Shown here: one piece after another, positions 1 through 8,453 of the stretch
Numbering within the stretch: the stretch's first letter is position 1
Layout: each line of letters begins with the position of its first letter
The notes under the pieces: model-generated
Databases searched by the model: none
What the model was told of the DNA's origin: nothing
Seen by the model: only the letters and a program-made list of their open reading frames with translations
NCBI RefSeq assembly: GCF_026343295.1
Contig: NZ_JAPELY010000005.1
Location: 186,001-250,000, forward strand
Length of the DNA stretch: 64,000 nucleotides
Source: Streptomyces sp. NBC_00083
GTDB lineage: Bacteria > Actinomycetota > Actinomycetes > Streptomycetales > Streptomycetaceae
Reading direction: 5' to 3'
Program-made: the position numbers and the translations under genes

Positions 1-1110
1 GTCACCCCCGCCGTCGTCGCCGCGCCCGCGCTCGCCGTCGCCCTGGCCGGGCTCGCCTTCATGCTGCTCGGCGACGCCTTCGCCAAGGCCGCCGCCGGTG
101 CCGCCGAACCGGCCGGCGCTCCCGTCGCCCCGGTCGTCGCGCCCGCCGCCGACGCCCCCGACCCGGACGCCGTGCTCGACGTGCGCGACCTCACCGTGGC
201 CTTCCCCGGCGGGATCACCCCGGTGCGCGCGGTGTCGCTGACCGTACGGTCCGGCGAGATCGTCGGCCTGGTCGGGGAGTCGGGCAGCGGCAAGAGCATG
301 ACGGCCGCCGCCATCGGCCAGATCGTGCCCTACCCCGGCATCGTCGCCGCCGCCCGCACCGCGCTGTGCGGCACCGAACTCGACGGCCTCGCCCCCGCCG
401 AGCGCCGCGCGCTGCTCGGCGCCTCGCTCGCCATGGTCTTCCAGGACCCGACGGCCTCCCTCAACCCGGCGCTGCGCGTCGGCGGGCAGCTCACCGAGGT
501 GGCCACCCTGCACGACGGCGCCACCCCGGCCGAGGCGCGGGCGCGCGCGGTGGAACGCCTGGGGAGCGTCCACATCAAGGAACCGGCCGCCGTGGTCCGC
601 CAGTACCCGCACGAGCTGTCCGGCGGCATGCGCCAGCGCGCCGTCATCGCCATGGGGCTCATGGGCACACCCCGTCTGATCATCGCCGACGAGCCGACCA
701 CCGCCCTCGACGTGACCGTGCAACGCGAGGTGCTGCGCGTGCTGCGCGAGGTCGTCGACTCCACCGGCGCGGGCGCCCTGTTCATCTCGCACGACATCGC
801 CGTCGTCAGCGACGTGTGCGACCGCGTCGCCGTCATGTACGCGGGGCGCGTCGTCGAGGAGCTGCCGGCCGACGCGCTGCGCCGCGCCCGCCACCCCTAC
901 ACCCGGGCGCTCATCGGCTCGCTGCCCGACATGGACACCGACCGGGCGCTGCCGCTCGCCACCATCCCCGGCCGCCAGCCCTCGCCCGCCGACGTCGGCG
1001 ACGGCTGCGCGTTCGCCGACCGCTGCGCCCTCGCGGGCGCCCGCTGCTCGGCGCCGCCGCCGCTCACCGCCCGCGCCGCCGGGCACCACGTCGCGTGCTG
1101 GGAGGCATGA
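1..1110 (+). CDS. Fused peptide ABC transporter permease/ATP-binding protein (3' part)
   Basis: The reading frame is open from base 1, so the gene starts upstream of the window. The first 25 codons are Ala/Val/Leu-rich and end in AFMLLGDAF, which is how DppC-type permeases of peptide importers normally finish. An Ala/Pro linker follows, then a complete OppD/DppD-type ATPase: Walker A GESGSGKS near base 275, signature ELSGGMRQR near 615, Walker B LIIADEPTTALD near 676. The Cys-containing tail (CAFADRCAL, near 1010) is the usual OppD C-terminal region. I infer a permease-ATPase fusion that energises di/oligopeptide uptake. ATG at 61 would give an ATPase alone but has no clear ribosome binding site. 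The stop overlaps the next start. Confidence 0.8.
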   Translation, partial: VTPAVVAAPALAVALAGLAFMLLGDAFAKAAAGAAEPAGAPVAPVVAPAADAPDPDAVLDVRDLTVAFPGGITPVRAVSLTVRSGEIVGLVGESGSGKSMTAAAIGQIVPYPGIVAAARTALCGTELDGLAPAERRALLGASLAMVFQDPTASLNPALRVGGQLTEVATLHDGATPAEARARAVERLGSVHIKEPAAVVRQYPHELSGGMRQRAVIAMGLMGTPRLIIADEPTTALDVTVQREVLRVLREVVDSTGAGALFISHDIAVVSDVCDRVAVMYAGRVVEELPADALRRARHPYTRALIGSLPDMDTDRALPLATIPGRQPSPADVGDGCAFADRCALAGARCSAPPPLTARAAGHHVACWEA

Positions 1111-1802
1111 TGCGGATCAGCGAACTCACCGTACGGTTCGGCGCGTTCACCGCCGTGGGCGGCGTCAGCCTCGATGTCGCGCCGGGCACGGTCACCGGCC
1201 TGGTGGGCGAGTCCGGCTCGGGCAAGTCGACGCTGGCCCGCGCGGTGGCCGGCCTCACCCCGTACCGCGGCACGGTGACGGGGGTGGAGCGCGGCCGCGT
1301 CCAGATGGTCTTCCAGGACCCGTACTCCTCCCTCAACCCCCGGATGCGGATCGGCGACGCCATCGCCGAGGGCTCCCGCGTGCCCCGGGCCCGGCGCGAC
1401 GCGGAGGTGGCCCGGCTGCTCGACCTCGTATCGCTGCCCGCCGCGCACGCCCGCCGCTACCCGCGCGAACTCTCCGGCGGTCAGCGCCAGCGCGTCGCCA
1501 TCGCCCGCGCCCTCGCCGCCGGCCCGGACGTCCTGATCGCCGACGAGATCACCTCCGCGCTCGACGTCTCGGTGCAGGGCGCCGTCCTCAACCTCATCCG
1601 CGACCTGCGCGCCGAGCTGGGCCTGACGATGCTGTTCATCTCGCACAACCTGGCCGTCGTGCGGTACGTGTGCGACGCGGTCGCCGTGATGCGCCACGGC
1701 CACCTGGTGGAGGCGGGGCCCGTCGGGGACGTCATCGGCGCGCCGAGCCACCCGTACACCCGCACGCTGCTCGAAGCGGTCCCGTCACTGGCGCGGACCT
1801 GA
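1107..1802 (+). CDS. Peptide ABC transporter ATP-binding protein, OppF/DppF type
   Basis: Second ATPase of the peptide importer, 231 aa. It shows Walker A GESGSGKST, the Q-loop region VFQDPYSSLNPRMR, signature ELSGGQRQR, Walker B VLIADEITSALD and the switch His in FISHNLA. It ends at HPYTRTLLEAVPS, so the C-terminal extension carried by many OppF proteins is absent. The ATG at 1107 overlaps the stop of the preceding gene (ATGA), implying translational coupling. A second in-frame ATG follows at 1110. It should pair with the upstream fused subunit to form the heterodimeric nucleotide-binding domains. Substrate cannot be told from sequence; the enzymes downstream suggest peptides, perhaps with D-amino acids. 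Confidence 0.9.
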   Translation: MMRISELTVRFGAFTAVGGVSLDVAPGTVTGLVGESGSGKSTLARAVAGLTPYRGTVTGVERGRVQMVFQDPYSSLNPRMRIGDAIAEGSRVPRARRDAEVARLLDLVSLPAAHARRYPRELSGGQRQRVAIARALAAGPDVLIADEITSALDVSVQGAVLNLIRDLRAELGLTMLFISHNLAVVRYVCDAVAVMRHGHLVEAGPVGDVIGAPSHPYTRTLLEAVPSLART

Positions 1803-1845
1803 CCCTCAACTCACCTGCACCGCACCCCTGTTGAAGGACACCCCC

Positions 1846-2892
1846 ATGACCCCCGACCTCCACACCCGGGCCGTCGTCGCCGACGCCCACAACGACCTCC
1901 TCATGGCGGTCGCCGCCCGGCCGCACCGGCGCTGGGCCGGCTTCTTCCGCGAGCGCTGGCTGCCGCAGCTGCGCGCCGGCGGCATCGACATCCAGGTGCT
2001 GCCCGTCTTCATCGACGACCAGCACCGCCCCGAGGGCGCCCTCCGGCAGACCCTTCGCATGATCGAGTGCGCCCATGTCCTGGCCGAGGGCAACGCCGGC
2101 CAGGTCGCCCTGTGCCGGGACGGCGACGAGATCGACGCGGCGCTCGCCCAGGGCCGGATCGCCCTCGTCCTCGCCCTGGAGAGCGCCCCCGGCGTGGACG
2201 CGAACGTCGAGCTGTTCTCGACGCTGTTCCGGCTCGGCGTCCGGATCGCCTCGATCGCGCACTGGGGCCGCACCCCGCTCGCCGACGGCAGCCGCGAGGA
2301 CGCCACCGGCAGCCGCCTGACCGTGCCCGGGGTGGCGGCGCTCGCCGAGATGGAACGCCTCGGCATGCTCTTCGACCTCTCCCACCTGGGCGCGAGCGGC
2401 GTCGATCACGTCCTGGAGATCGCCCGGCGCCCGGTGCTCGCCACCCACTCCTGCGCCCGCGCGCTGCGCGACCACCACCGCAACCTGCCCGACGAGCACC
2501 TGCGGGGCGTGGCCGCGACGGGCGGCGTGGTCTGCGTCAACTTCGTACCGGACTTCCTCACCGACACCCAGGACTCGGTGGGCGTCGAGCGGATCGCCGA
2601 CCACATCGAGCACATCGCCTCCGTCACCGGCATCGACCACGTCGGGCTCGGCTCCGACTTCGTCCAGGAGGTCATGACCGACCTCACCCCGCCGTGCTGC
2701 GAGAACCTCGACGACGAGGACCCCCTGTTCACCTTCCCCGGCCTCGAAGGCCCGGCGGGCATGCCGCTGGTCACCGGCGCTCTGGTGGAGCGCGGTTTCG
2801 GCGAGGACGATGTCCTCAAGGTCCTCGGCGGCAACCTGCGGCGAGTGATGGACCGTCACATGGGCCGTCCCCTCGGCAGCCACCGGGGCTGA
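1846..2892 (+). CDS. Membrane dipeptidase family protein (peptidase M19)
   Basis: A 348-aa zinc dipeptidase of the renal dipeptidase (M19) family. Visible metal-site motifs are DAHNDLL near the N-terminus, the bridging-Glu region VLALESAPG, THSCAR and GLGSDFV. Enzymes of this family hydrolyse dipeptides and accept D-residues at the C-terminal position. ATG 1846 is preferred over an in-frame TTG at 1831 because GAAGGA lies just upstream of it. It sits 43 bp after the ABC ATPases and before the deacylase/racemase genes, so it probably cleaves imported dipeptides to free amino acids. No signal peptide is evident, so action is likely cytoplasmic. Confidence 0.88.
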   Translation: MTPDLHTRAVVADAHNDLLMAVAARPHRRWAGFFRERWLPQLRAGGIDIQVLPVFIDDQHRPEGALRQTLRMIECAHVLAEGNAGQVALCRDGDEIDAALAQGRIALVLALESAPGVDANVELFSTLFRLGVRIASIAHWGRTPLADGSREDATGSRLTVPGVAALAEMERLGMLFDLSHLGASGVDHVLEIARRPVLATHSCARALRDHHRNLPDEHLRGVAATGGVVCVNFVPDFLTDTQDSVGVERIADHIEHIASVTGIDHVGLGSDFVQEVMTDLTPPCCENLDDEDPLFTFPGLEGPAGMPLVTGALVERGFGEDDVLKVLGGNLRRVMDRHMGRPLGSHRG

Positions 2893-3008
2893 TCCGGACT
2901 TCTTCGTTCCGCGGTACGAATCCGCTCCCGATGTTGTGCCCCACGCACCAACTCCGCTCGCGGCGGCCTGTTTAGCGTGGCGCCATCCCACCTCTGGAGG
3001 ATCCCCCC

Positions 3009-4139
3009 GTGCAGGCCGACCCCGCATCCCGCCCCGCGCCGCCGTCCCTCGACGCCATGCTCGCCGACCTCGAAACCCTCGTGACGTGCGAGTCCTACTC
3101 CGCCGACCTCGCGGCCGTGGCCCGCAGCGCCCAGGTCGTGGCCGACCTCGGCGGCCGGCTGCTCGGCGCCCGGCCGGAGACCCTGGTGCGGGACGGCGTG
3201 ACCCATCTGCGGTGGAGCTTCGGCACCCCGCGCGTCCTGCTCCTCGGCCACCACGACACGGTCTGGCCGACGGGCACCCTCACCACGCACCCGTTCTCGG
3301 TGGAGCGGGGCGTGGCCCGCGGGCCCGGCGTCTTCGACATGAAGGCCGGTCTGGTCCAGATGTTCCACGCACTGGCCCTGCTGCCGTCCCTCGACGGCGT
3401 CTGCGTCCTGGTCACCGGCGACGAGGAGGTCGGCTCGGACACCTCGCGCGAACTCATCGAGGAGGCGGCCCGCGGGTGCGGCGCCGCGCTCGTCCTGGAG
3501 GCGTCGGCCACCGGGGGCGCCCTCAAGACCGTCCGCAAGGGCGTCTCCCACTACGAGCTCACCGTCCATGGGCGCGCCGCACACTCCGGGCTCGAACCCG
3601 AGAAGGGCGTCAACGCCGCCACCGAACTCGCCCATCAGCTCCTGGCGTTGGGGGAGATGAGCGCGACCGTCGCCGACCGCACGGGGCCGGGCACCACGAT
3701 CACCCCGACCGTCATGTCGGCCGGCACCACCACCAACACCGTGCCGGCCCGCGCGGAGCTGAGCGTCGACGTACGGGTCCCCACACCGGCGGCGCAGCGG
3801 ACGGTCGACGAGCTGATGCGCGCCCTCACGCCCCGCCATCCGGAGGCCCGGATCGAGGTCGACGGCGGGCCCAACCGGCCGCCCCTGGACGCCGGGAGCT
3901 CCAAGGACCTGTTCGCGCTCGCCTGCGAGGTGGCCGTCCGCTCCGGGCTCGGCCCGCTCCAGGAGGCCTCCGTCGGGGGCGCGTCCGACGGCAACTACAC
4001 CGCGGGCGTGGGATGCCCCACCCTCGACGGGCTCGGCGCCGTCGGCGACGGCGCCCACGCCGACCACGAACATGTGGTGACCGCGCACATGGTGCCCCGC
4101 ACCCGGTTCCTGGCCGATCTGGTCGGAGCGCTCCTGTGA
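3009..4139 (+). CDS. M20 family metallopeptidase / N-acyl-amino acid deacylase
   Basis: A 376-aa M20 metallopeptidase resembling glutamate carboxypeptidase (CPG2) and N-acyl-amino acid amidohydrolases. Metal and catalytic motifs are GHHDTVWP, FDMKAG, TGDEEVGS and LEAS, followed by the dimerisation domain and a C-terminal GASDGNY. GTG 3009 is preceded by a CTGGAGG ribosome binding site about 8 nt upstream. The stop overlaps the GTG of the GNAT gene. In characterised NSAR pathways an M20 enzyme removes the succinyl group from N-succinyl-L-amino acids; with a GNAT and an NSAR/OSBS-like gene next door, the same role is inferred here. A plain carboxypeptidase is the alternative. Confidence 0.85.
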   Translation: MQADPASRPAPPSLDAMLADLETLVTCESYSADLAAVARSAQVVADLGGRLLGARPETLVRDGVTHLRWSFGTPRVLLLGHHDTVWPTGTLTTHPFSVERGVARGPGVFDMKAGLVQMFHALALLPSLDGVCVLVTGDEEVGSDTSRELIEEAARGCGAALVLEASATGGALKTVRKGVSHYELTVHGRAAHSGLEPEKGVNAATELAHQLLALGEMSATVADRTGPGTTITPTVMSAGTTTNTVPARAELSVDVRVPTPAAQRTVDELMRALTPRHPEARIEVDGGPNRPPLDAGSSKDLFALACEVAVRSGLGPLQEASVGGASDGNYTAGVGCPTLDGLGAVGDGAHADHEHVVTAHMVPRTRFLADLVGALL

Positions 4140-4963
4140 ACGCGCCCGAGGTGCGCGAACTGCACAGCACCGAGGAGTTCGAGGCCGTCAGCCGGCTGTA
4201 CGCCGACATCTGGGGCACCCCGGCGGACCAGGGGCCGATGTCCGCGGAGGTCATGCGCGCGCTGTCCCACGCCGGGAACTATGTGGCGGGCGCCTATGCC
4301 GACGGGCGGCTCGTGGGGGCGTCCGTCGCGTTCTTCGGCGAGCCCCTCGGCACCACCCTGCACTCCCACATCACGGGCGCGCTGCCCGGCCACGGCGCGG
4401 GCCTCGCCCTCAAGCTCCACCAGCGGCAGTGGGCCCTGATCCGCGGCCTGAAGCGCATCACCTGGACCTACGACCCGCTCATCCGCCGCAACGCCCACTT
4501 CAACCTCACCAAGCTCGGCGCCCGCCCCGAGGAGTACCTGCGCTCCTTCTACGGCGCGATGGACGACGCCATCAACGGCGGCGACGAGTCCGACCGGGTC
4601 CTCGCGGCCTGGGACCTGTCCGCGCCACCGCCCGCCCCCGGCGACCGGGGCATCCCCCGCCCCGCCGGTGCCGCCCACGCGGTCCGCGGCGGCGCGGGAC
4701 GGCCCGAACTCGCCGCCACCGACGCCGAGTTCGTCCTCATCGACCTGCCCGACGACATCGAGGCGCTGCGCCGCACCGACCCCGCCGCCGCCCAGGCCTG
4801 GCGGCACGCCGTGCGCGCGGGCCTCGGCGACCTGCTCGCCGAGGGCGGCCGGGTCGTCGGCCTGCACGACCGGCGCAGCTATGTGATCCGCCGCCGCCCC
4901 CGCACCACACCCGCACCCACCCCCGCGCCGACCACCCCCGCGCCCACCAGGAGCACCCCGTGA
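4136..4963 (+). CDS. GNAT-family N-acyltransferase, putative amino acid N-succinyltransferase
   Basis: A 275-aa GNAT protein starting at GTG 4136, overlapping the upstream stop (GTGA). The N-terminal ~160 residues resemble the COG3375-type acyltransferases found beside N-succinylamino acid racemase genes: a substrate loop, then HSHITGALPGHGAG as the acyl-CoA pyrophosphate loop, and the conserved TYDPLIRRNAHFNLTKLGA stretch. The C-terminus is an Ala/Pro/Thr-rich tail of low complexity ending at the racemase start. The inferred role is succinylation of D-amino acids to feed the racemase. The assignment rests on fold motifs and neighbours; the acyl donor is unproven. Confidence 0.8.
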   Translation: MNAPEVRELHSTEEFEAVSRLYADIWGTPADQGPMSAEVMRALSHAGNYVAGAYADGRLVGASVAFFGEPLGTTLHSHITGALPGHGAGLALKLHQRQWALIRGLKRITWTYDPLIRRNAHFNLTKLGARPEEYLRSFYGAMDDAINGGDESDRVLAAWDLSAPPPAPGDRGIPRPAGAAHAVRGGAGRPELAATDAEFVLIDLPDDIEALRRTDPAAAQAWRHAVRAGLGDLLAEGGRVVGLHDRRSYVIRRRPRTTPAPTPAPTTPAPTRSTP

Positions 4964-6072
4964 CCACGTTGAAGATCTCCGGTGTCGAACTGCGCCGGAT
5001 CGCGATGCCGCTCGTCGCCCCGTTCCGTACCTCCTTCGGCGTGGAGACCAGCCGCGACGTCCTGCTCGTCCGCGTCGTCACCGAGGACGGCGAGGGGTGG
5101 GCCGAGTGCGCCGCCATGTCCGAGCCGCGCTACTGCTCCGAGTACGTCGACGGCGCCCAGGACGTGCTGCGCAAGTTCCTCGTCCCGGCGCTGCCCAAGA
5201 ACGGGGTGGACGCCGCCTCCGTGGGCCGCGCGCTCGAACCCTTCACCGGGCACCACATGGCCAAGTCCGCCCTGGAGAGCGCCGTCCTCGATGCCCAGCT
5301 CCGCGCCACGGGCGACTCGTTCGGCTCCTACCTGGGCGCGGCGCGCGACCGGGTGCCGTGCGGGGTGTCCGTCGGCATCATGGACTCCATCCCCGAGCTC
5401 CTCGACGCCGTTGAGGGCTATGTCGCCGAGGGCTACGTCCGCATCAAGCTGAAGATCGAGCCCGGCTGGGACGTCGAGCCCGTCCGCGCGGTACGCGAGC
5501 GCTTCGGCGACGACCTGCTGCTCCAGGTCGACGCCAACGCCGCCTACACCCTGGTGGACGCCCAGCACCTCGCCAAGCTCGACGACTTCGGCCTCCTGCT
5601 CATCGAACAGCCCCTGGCCAACGACGACTTCGTGCAGCACGCCCAGCTCGCGCGGCTGCTGCGGACGCCGATCTGCCTGGACGAGTCCATCGAGTCGGCG
5701 GCGCACGCCGCGGCGGCCATCTCCCTCGGCTCGTGCTCGGTCATCAACATCAAGCCGGCCCGTGTCGGCGGGTACCTGGAGGCCCGCCGCATCCACGACC
5801 TCGCCCGCGCCCACGGCATCCCCGTCTGGTGCGGCGGCATGCTGGAGACCGGCATCGGGCGCGCCGCCAACGTCGCGCTCGCCGCGCTGCCCGGGTTCAC
5901 GCTGCCCGGCGACACCTCGGGCTCGCGCCGCTACTTCGCCACCGACATCACCGAGCCGTTCGTCCTGGTCGACGGCCACCTCACCGTCCCGACGGGGCCG
6001 GGCCTCGGTGTCGAGCCGCTCCCCGACCTCCTCAAGGAGGTCACCACGTCGACGGAGTGGCTCGCCCTGTGA
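4960..6072 (+). CDS. o-Succinylbenzoate synthase / N-succinylamino acid racemase family protein
   Basis: A 370-aa enolase-superfamily member of the MLE subgroup. The catalytic Lys motif KLK lies in RIKLKIEPGWD, metal ligands are in QVDANAAY, LIEQPL and CLDESIES, and the opposite-face Lys is in NIKPARVGG. This set marks OSBS and NSAR enzymes. The gene begins with a GTG overlapping the GNAT stop. No other menaquinone gene is adjacent, whereas acyltransferase, deacylase, dipeptidase and peptide importer are. N-succinyl-D to L amino acid racemisation is therefore the favoured role, with OSBS activity possible as promiscuity. It ends the operon; 170 bp without a gene follow. Confidence 0.87.
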   Translation: MTTLKISGVELRRIAMPLVAPFRTSFGVETSRDVLLVRVVTEDGEGWAECAAMSEPRYCSEYVDGAQDVLRKFLVPALPKNGVDAASVGRALEPFTGHHMAKSALESAVLDAQLRATGDSFGSYLGAARDRVPCGVSVGIMDSIPELLDAVEGYVAEGYVRIKLKIEPGWDVEPVRAVRERFGDDLLLQVDANAAYTLVDAQHLAKLDDFGLLLIEQPLANDDFVQHAQLARLLRTPICLDESIESAAHAAAAISLGSCSVINIKPARVGGYLEARRIHDLARAHGIPVWCGGMLETGIGRAANVALAALPGFTLPGDTSGSRRYFATDITEPFVLVDGHLTVPTGPGLGVEPLPDLLKEVTTSTEWLAL

Positions 6073-6245
6073 CACCTGCCGCGGGGGCGGGCGCCGCCGT
6101 CCGCCCCGTGGCTGCGAGCCGCATCGCCGCATGAGGATGGCGTATGCGACGCCTTGCCGAGCGGGCGCGCCCAGGACCGCTAGCGTGGACCGTGTTGCAG
6201 GCCAAAGCCTGACAAACCGGAACCATCTACGTGAGGCGTTTTCCC

Positions 6246-6662
6246 ATGAGCCTGAGCATCCGCAACCAGATCGCCGGCACCGTCACCTCCGTCACCGCGG
6301 GCGAGGTCATGGCGACCGTCAAGGTGCGCCTCGACGGCGGCCAGGACATCACCGCCGCGATCACCCTTGAGGCCGTCAAGGAGCTGGGTCTCGCCGAGGG
6401 CTCCGCGGTCAGGACGCTCATCAAGTCGACCGAGGTGTCCCTGGCCACCGGGCCGGTCGAGGGCCTGTCCATCCGCAACCAGATCCCCGGCACCGTCGCC
6501 GACGTCGCCACCGGCGGCGCGATGGCTTCGGTCAAGGTCGATGTCGAGGGCGGGGAGCTGACGGCCGCGATCACCAAGGACGCGGTGGCCGACCTCTCCC
6601 TGACGGCCGGCACGTCCGTCGTCGCGCTGATCAAGTCCACGGAAATCTCCCTCGCGATCTGA
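6246..6662 (+). CDS. Tandem Mop (molybdate-binding) domain protein
   Basis: A 138-aa protein built from two copies of a ~68-residue Mop/TOBE unit. Each begins SIRNQI.GTV and ends in a VxxLIKSTE.SLA strand. Such di-Mop proteins (molbindins) bind molybdate or tungstate oxyanions in the cytoplasm for storage or homeostasis. ATG 6246 is chosen because TGAGG lies about 9 nt upstream; a GTG at 6231 is in frame. No molybdate ABC transporter or cofactor gene is visible beside it, so it appears to be a stand-alone gene. The upstream 173 bp contain a possible -10 (TAGCGT, 6181-6186) without a well-spaced -35. Confidence 0.85.
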   Translation: MSLSIRNQIAGTVTSVTAGEVMATVKVRLDGGQDITAAITLEAVKELGLAEGSAVRTLIKSTEVSLATGPVEGLSIRNQIPGTVADVATGGAMASVKVDVEGGELTAAITKDAVADLSLTAGTSVVALIKSTEISLAI

Positions 6663-6792
6663 GGACGGTGCTTCCGGGTGAACGTCCACGGCGGTGTGGT
6701 GTGCCGAGGACGTGGCGAGGGGAGCCGCTGGGTGACGATGCGGGCCGTATGTGTCGCTCCGGCGACGCGGATGACGACGCAGAGGGGTGCCA

Positions 6793-7230
6793 TTGTCCAC
6801 CGAGGAGAACAAGAGGCTGATTCGCCGGTTCTACCGGGAGATCGACGAGGGCGACGTGGAGGCGATGGCCGATCTCGTGGCCGAGAGCTACCAGGATCAC
6901 TCACCGCCGGCCTTTCCGGGGCTCGCACCCGGCCGCGAGGGACTCAAGCAGGTGTTCCACCTGTTCTCGGAAGCCGCGCCCGGCGGGACCCATACGATCG
7001 AGGACCAGGTCGCGGAGGGCGACAAAGTCGTGACGCGGCTGACGGCCCGTGGTGTGCACGAGGGGGACCTCCCGGGCATCCCCGCCACTGGCAGGCCGGT
7101 CACGATGACGGCGACGGTGATTCACCGCATCGAGAACGGCAAGCTCGCCGAAAAGTGGTCGGACAGGGACCTCTTCGGCTTCCTTCAGCAGCTGGGCGCC
7201 ATCCCGACACCCGGTGGGACGTCGGGATAG
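6793..7230 (+). CDS. SnoaL-like / ester cyclase family protein
   Basis: A 145-aa NTF2-fold protein. The N-terminal helix NKRLIRRFYREIDEGD, then LVAESYQDH, the substrate-pocket His/Asp positions, the LTARGVHEGD strand and the IHRIENGKLAEKW ending all fit the SnoaL-like polyketide-cyclase/ester-cyclase group. TTG 6793 is preferred to GTG 6787 because GAGGGG (6782-6787) gives normal spacing only to the TTG. The substrate is unknown. It stands alone between the Mop gene and the exporter, and a hairpin repeat follows as a likely terminator. Confidence 0.75.
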   Translation: MSTEENKRLIRRFYREIDEGDVEAMADLVAESYQDHSPPAFPGLAPGREGLKQVFHLFSEAAPGGTHTIEDQVAEGDKVVTRLTARGVHEGDLPGIPATGRPVTMTATVIHRIENGKLAEKWSDRDLFGFLQQLGAIPTPGGTSG

Positions 7231-7257
7231 TCCTGGGCGACGCCGCGCCGGCGCGTC

Positions 7258-7375
7258 ACATCACGACAGGGTCCCTGGGGCTCCGCCCCAGGCCCTGTTC
7301 GCGCCCGAAAGGCGGTCGTCCGCACAGGCCGGACGGGCGGAGGCGGCCCCCGTGGGCCGGGGCCGAACGGGCGGA
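7258..7375. repeat. Composite intergenic repeat, copy A (with hairpin)
   Basis: This is a partial copy of the dispersed repeat family, in reverse orientation relative to the copies at 14 kb. It has a perfect hairpin at 7274-7292 (CCTGGGG, CTCCG loop, CCCCAGG). It follows the SnoaL-like gene and could act as its terminator. The remaining 7376-7418 stretch shows no gene. Confidence 0.7.
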
Positions 7376-7418
7376 CAGGCTGAAGATGCCACTGCCGGCC
7401 GCCCTGCCGAGGGCCGGG

Positions 7419-7462
7419 TGAAACCGGGCTGAAACCGGGCTGAATTCGCTTGGCCGCACGCT
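7419..7462 (+). promoter_or_regulatory. 11-bp direct repeats upstream of the DrrAB-type exporter
   Basis: TGAAACCGGGC occurs twice back to back (7419-7429, 7430-7440), followed by a degenerate third unit beginning TGAATTC (7441). An 11-bp period matches the spacing of SARP-binding repeats and of PHO boxes (read on the minus strand the units look like GTTTCA repeats). A weak -10-like CACGCT (7457-7462) lies 7 nt before the ATG at 7470, suggesting a leaderless transcript. An AfsR-type SARP is encoded at 9222-12380. That this is its target is inference. Confidence 0.45.
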
Positions 7463-7469
7463 CTGCGGC

Positions 7470-8453
7470 ATGACGACAACGACCTCGGAACTCGCGATCT
7501 CAGCCACCGGGCTGCGCAAGGCCTACGGCGACAAGACCGTCCTCGACGGGATCGACCTGCACGTACCGGCCGGCACCGTCTTCTCGCTCCTCGGACCCAA
7601 CGGCGCGGGCAAGACCACCGCCGTGCAGATCCTCTCCACCCTGATCGGCGCCGACGCCGGTGACCTCAGGGTCGCCGGGCACGACCTGGCCACCGACGGC
7701 CAGGCGGTCCGCGCCGCGATCGGCGTCACCGGGCAGTTCTCGGCCGTCGACAACCTGATCACCGGCGAGGAGAACATGCTCCTCATGGCGGACCTGCACC
7801 ACCTGCCCCGGCGCGAGGGCCGCCGGATCGCCGCCGAACTCCTCGAACGCTTCGACCTGACGGAGGCCGCGAAGAAGCCCGCCTCCACCTACTCCGGCGG
7901 CATGCGCCGACGCCTCGACATCGCGATGACCCTGGTCGGCAGCCCCCGGATCATCTTCCTCGACGAGCCCACCACCGGCCTCGACCCGCGCAGCCGGCAC
8001 ACCATGTGGAACATCATCCGCGGCCTCGTCGCGGGCGGCGTCACCGTCTTCCTCACCACCCAGTACCTCGACGAGGCCGATGAACTCGCCGACCGCATCG
8101 CCGTGTTGAACGGCGGCAAGCTCGTGGCCCAGGGCACCGCGAGCGAACTGAAGCGGCTCGTGCCCGGCGGCCACGTCCGGCTCCGCTTCACCGACCCGGC
8201 GACGTACGAGAACGCGGCGTCCGGGCTGCGCGAGGCGACCCGCGACGACGAGTCGCTCTCCCTGCAGATCCCGAGCGGCGGCAGCCAGCGCGAGCTGCGC
8301 GCCATCCTCGACTGGCTGGACGCCGCCGGTATCGAGGCCGACGAGCTGACCGTGCACACCCCCGACCTCGACGACGTCTTCTTCGCCCTCACCGCCCACC
8401 CCCTCACCACCGCCGCCCCGGCCGACGCCACCCAGAAGGAGACCGTCCGATGA
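7470..8453 (+). CDS. ABC transporter ATP-binding protein, DrrA-type drug exporter
   Basis: A 327-aa ATPase with Walker A GPNGAGKTT (residues ~42-50), signature YSGGMRRRLD, Walker B IIFLDEPTTGLD and the DrrA-type C-terminal domain (after QYLDEADELADRIAVL) ending in DLDDVFFALT. This is the daunorubicin-resistance (DrrA) family that drives DrrB-type permeases to export drugs or lipids. No Shine-Dalgarno precedes ATG 7470, consistent with leaderless translation. The stop overlaps the permease ATG (ATGA). The substrate cannot be deduced. Confidence 0.9.
   Translation: MTTTTSELAISATGLRKAYGDKTVLDGIDLHVPAGTVFSLLGPNGAGKTTAVQILSTLIGADAGDLRVAGHDLATDGQAVRAAIGVTGQFSAVDNLITGEENMLLMADLHHLPRREGRRIAAELLERFDLTEAAKKPASTYSGGMRRRLDIAMTLVGSPRIIFLDEPTTGLDPRSRHTMWNIIRGLVAGGVTVFLTTQYLDEADELADRIAVLNGGKLVAQGTASELKRLVPGGHVRLRFTDPATYENAASGLREATRDDESLSLQIPSGGSQRELRAILDWLDAAGIEADELTVHTPDLDDVFFALTAHPLTTAAPADATQKETVR

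Noticed and set aside
366-1106. Upstream extension of the second peptide ATPase
   Set aside because: The extension is a shadow of the first ATPase; the ATG at 1107 overlaps its stop and begins the family-typical sequence.
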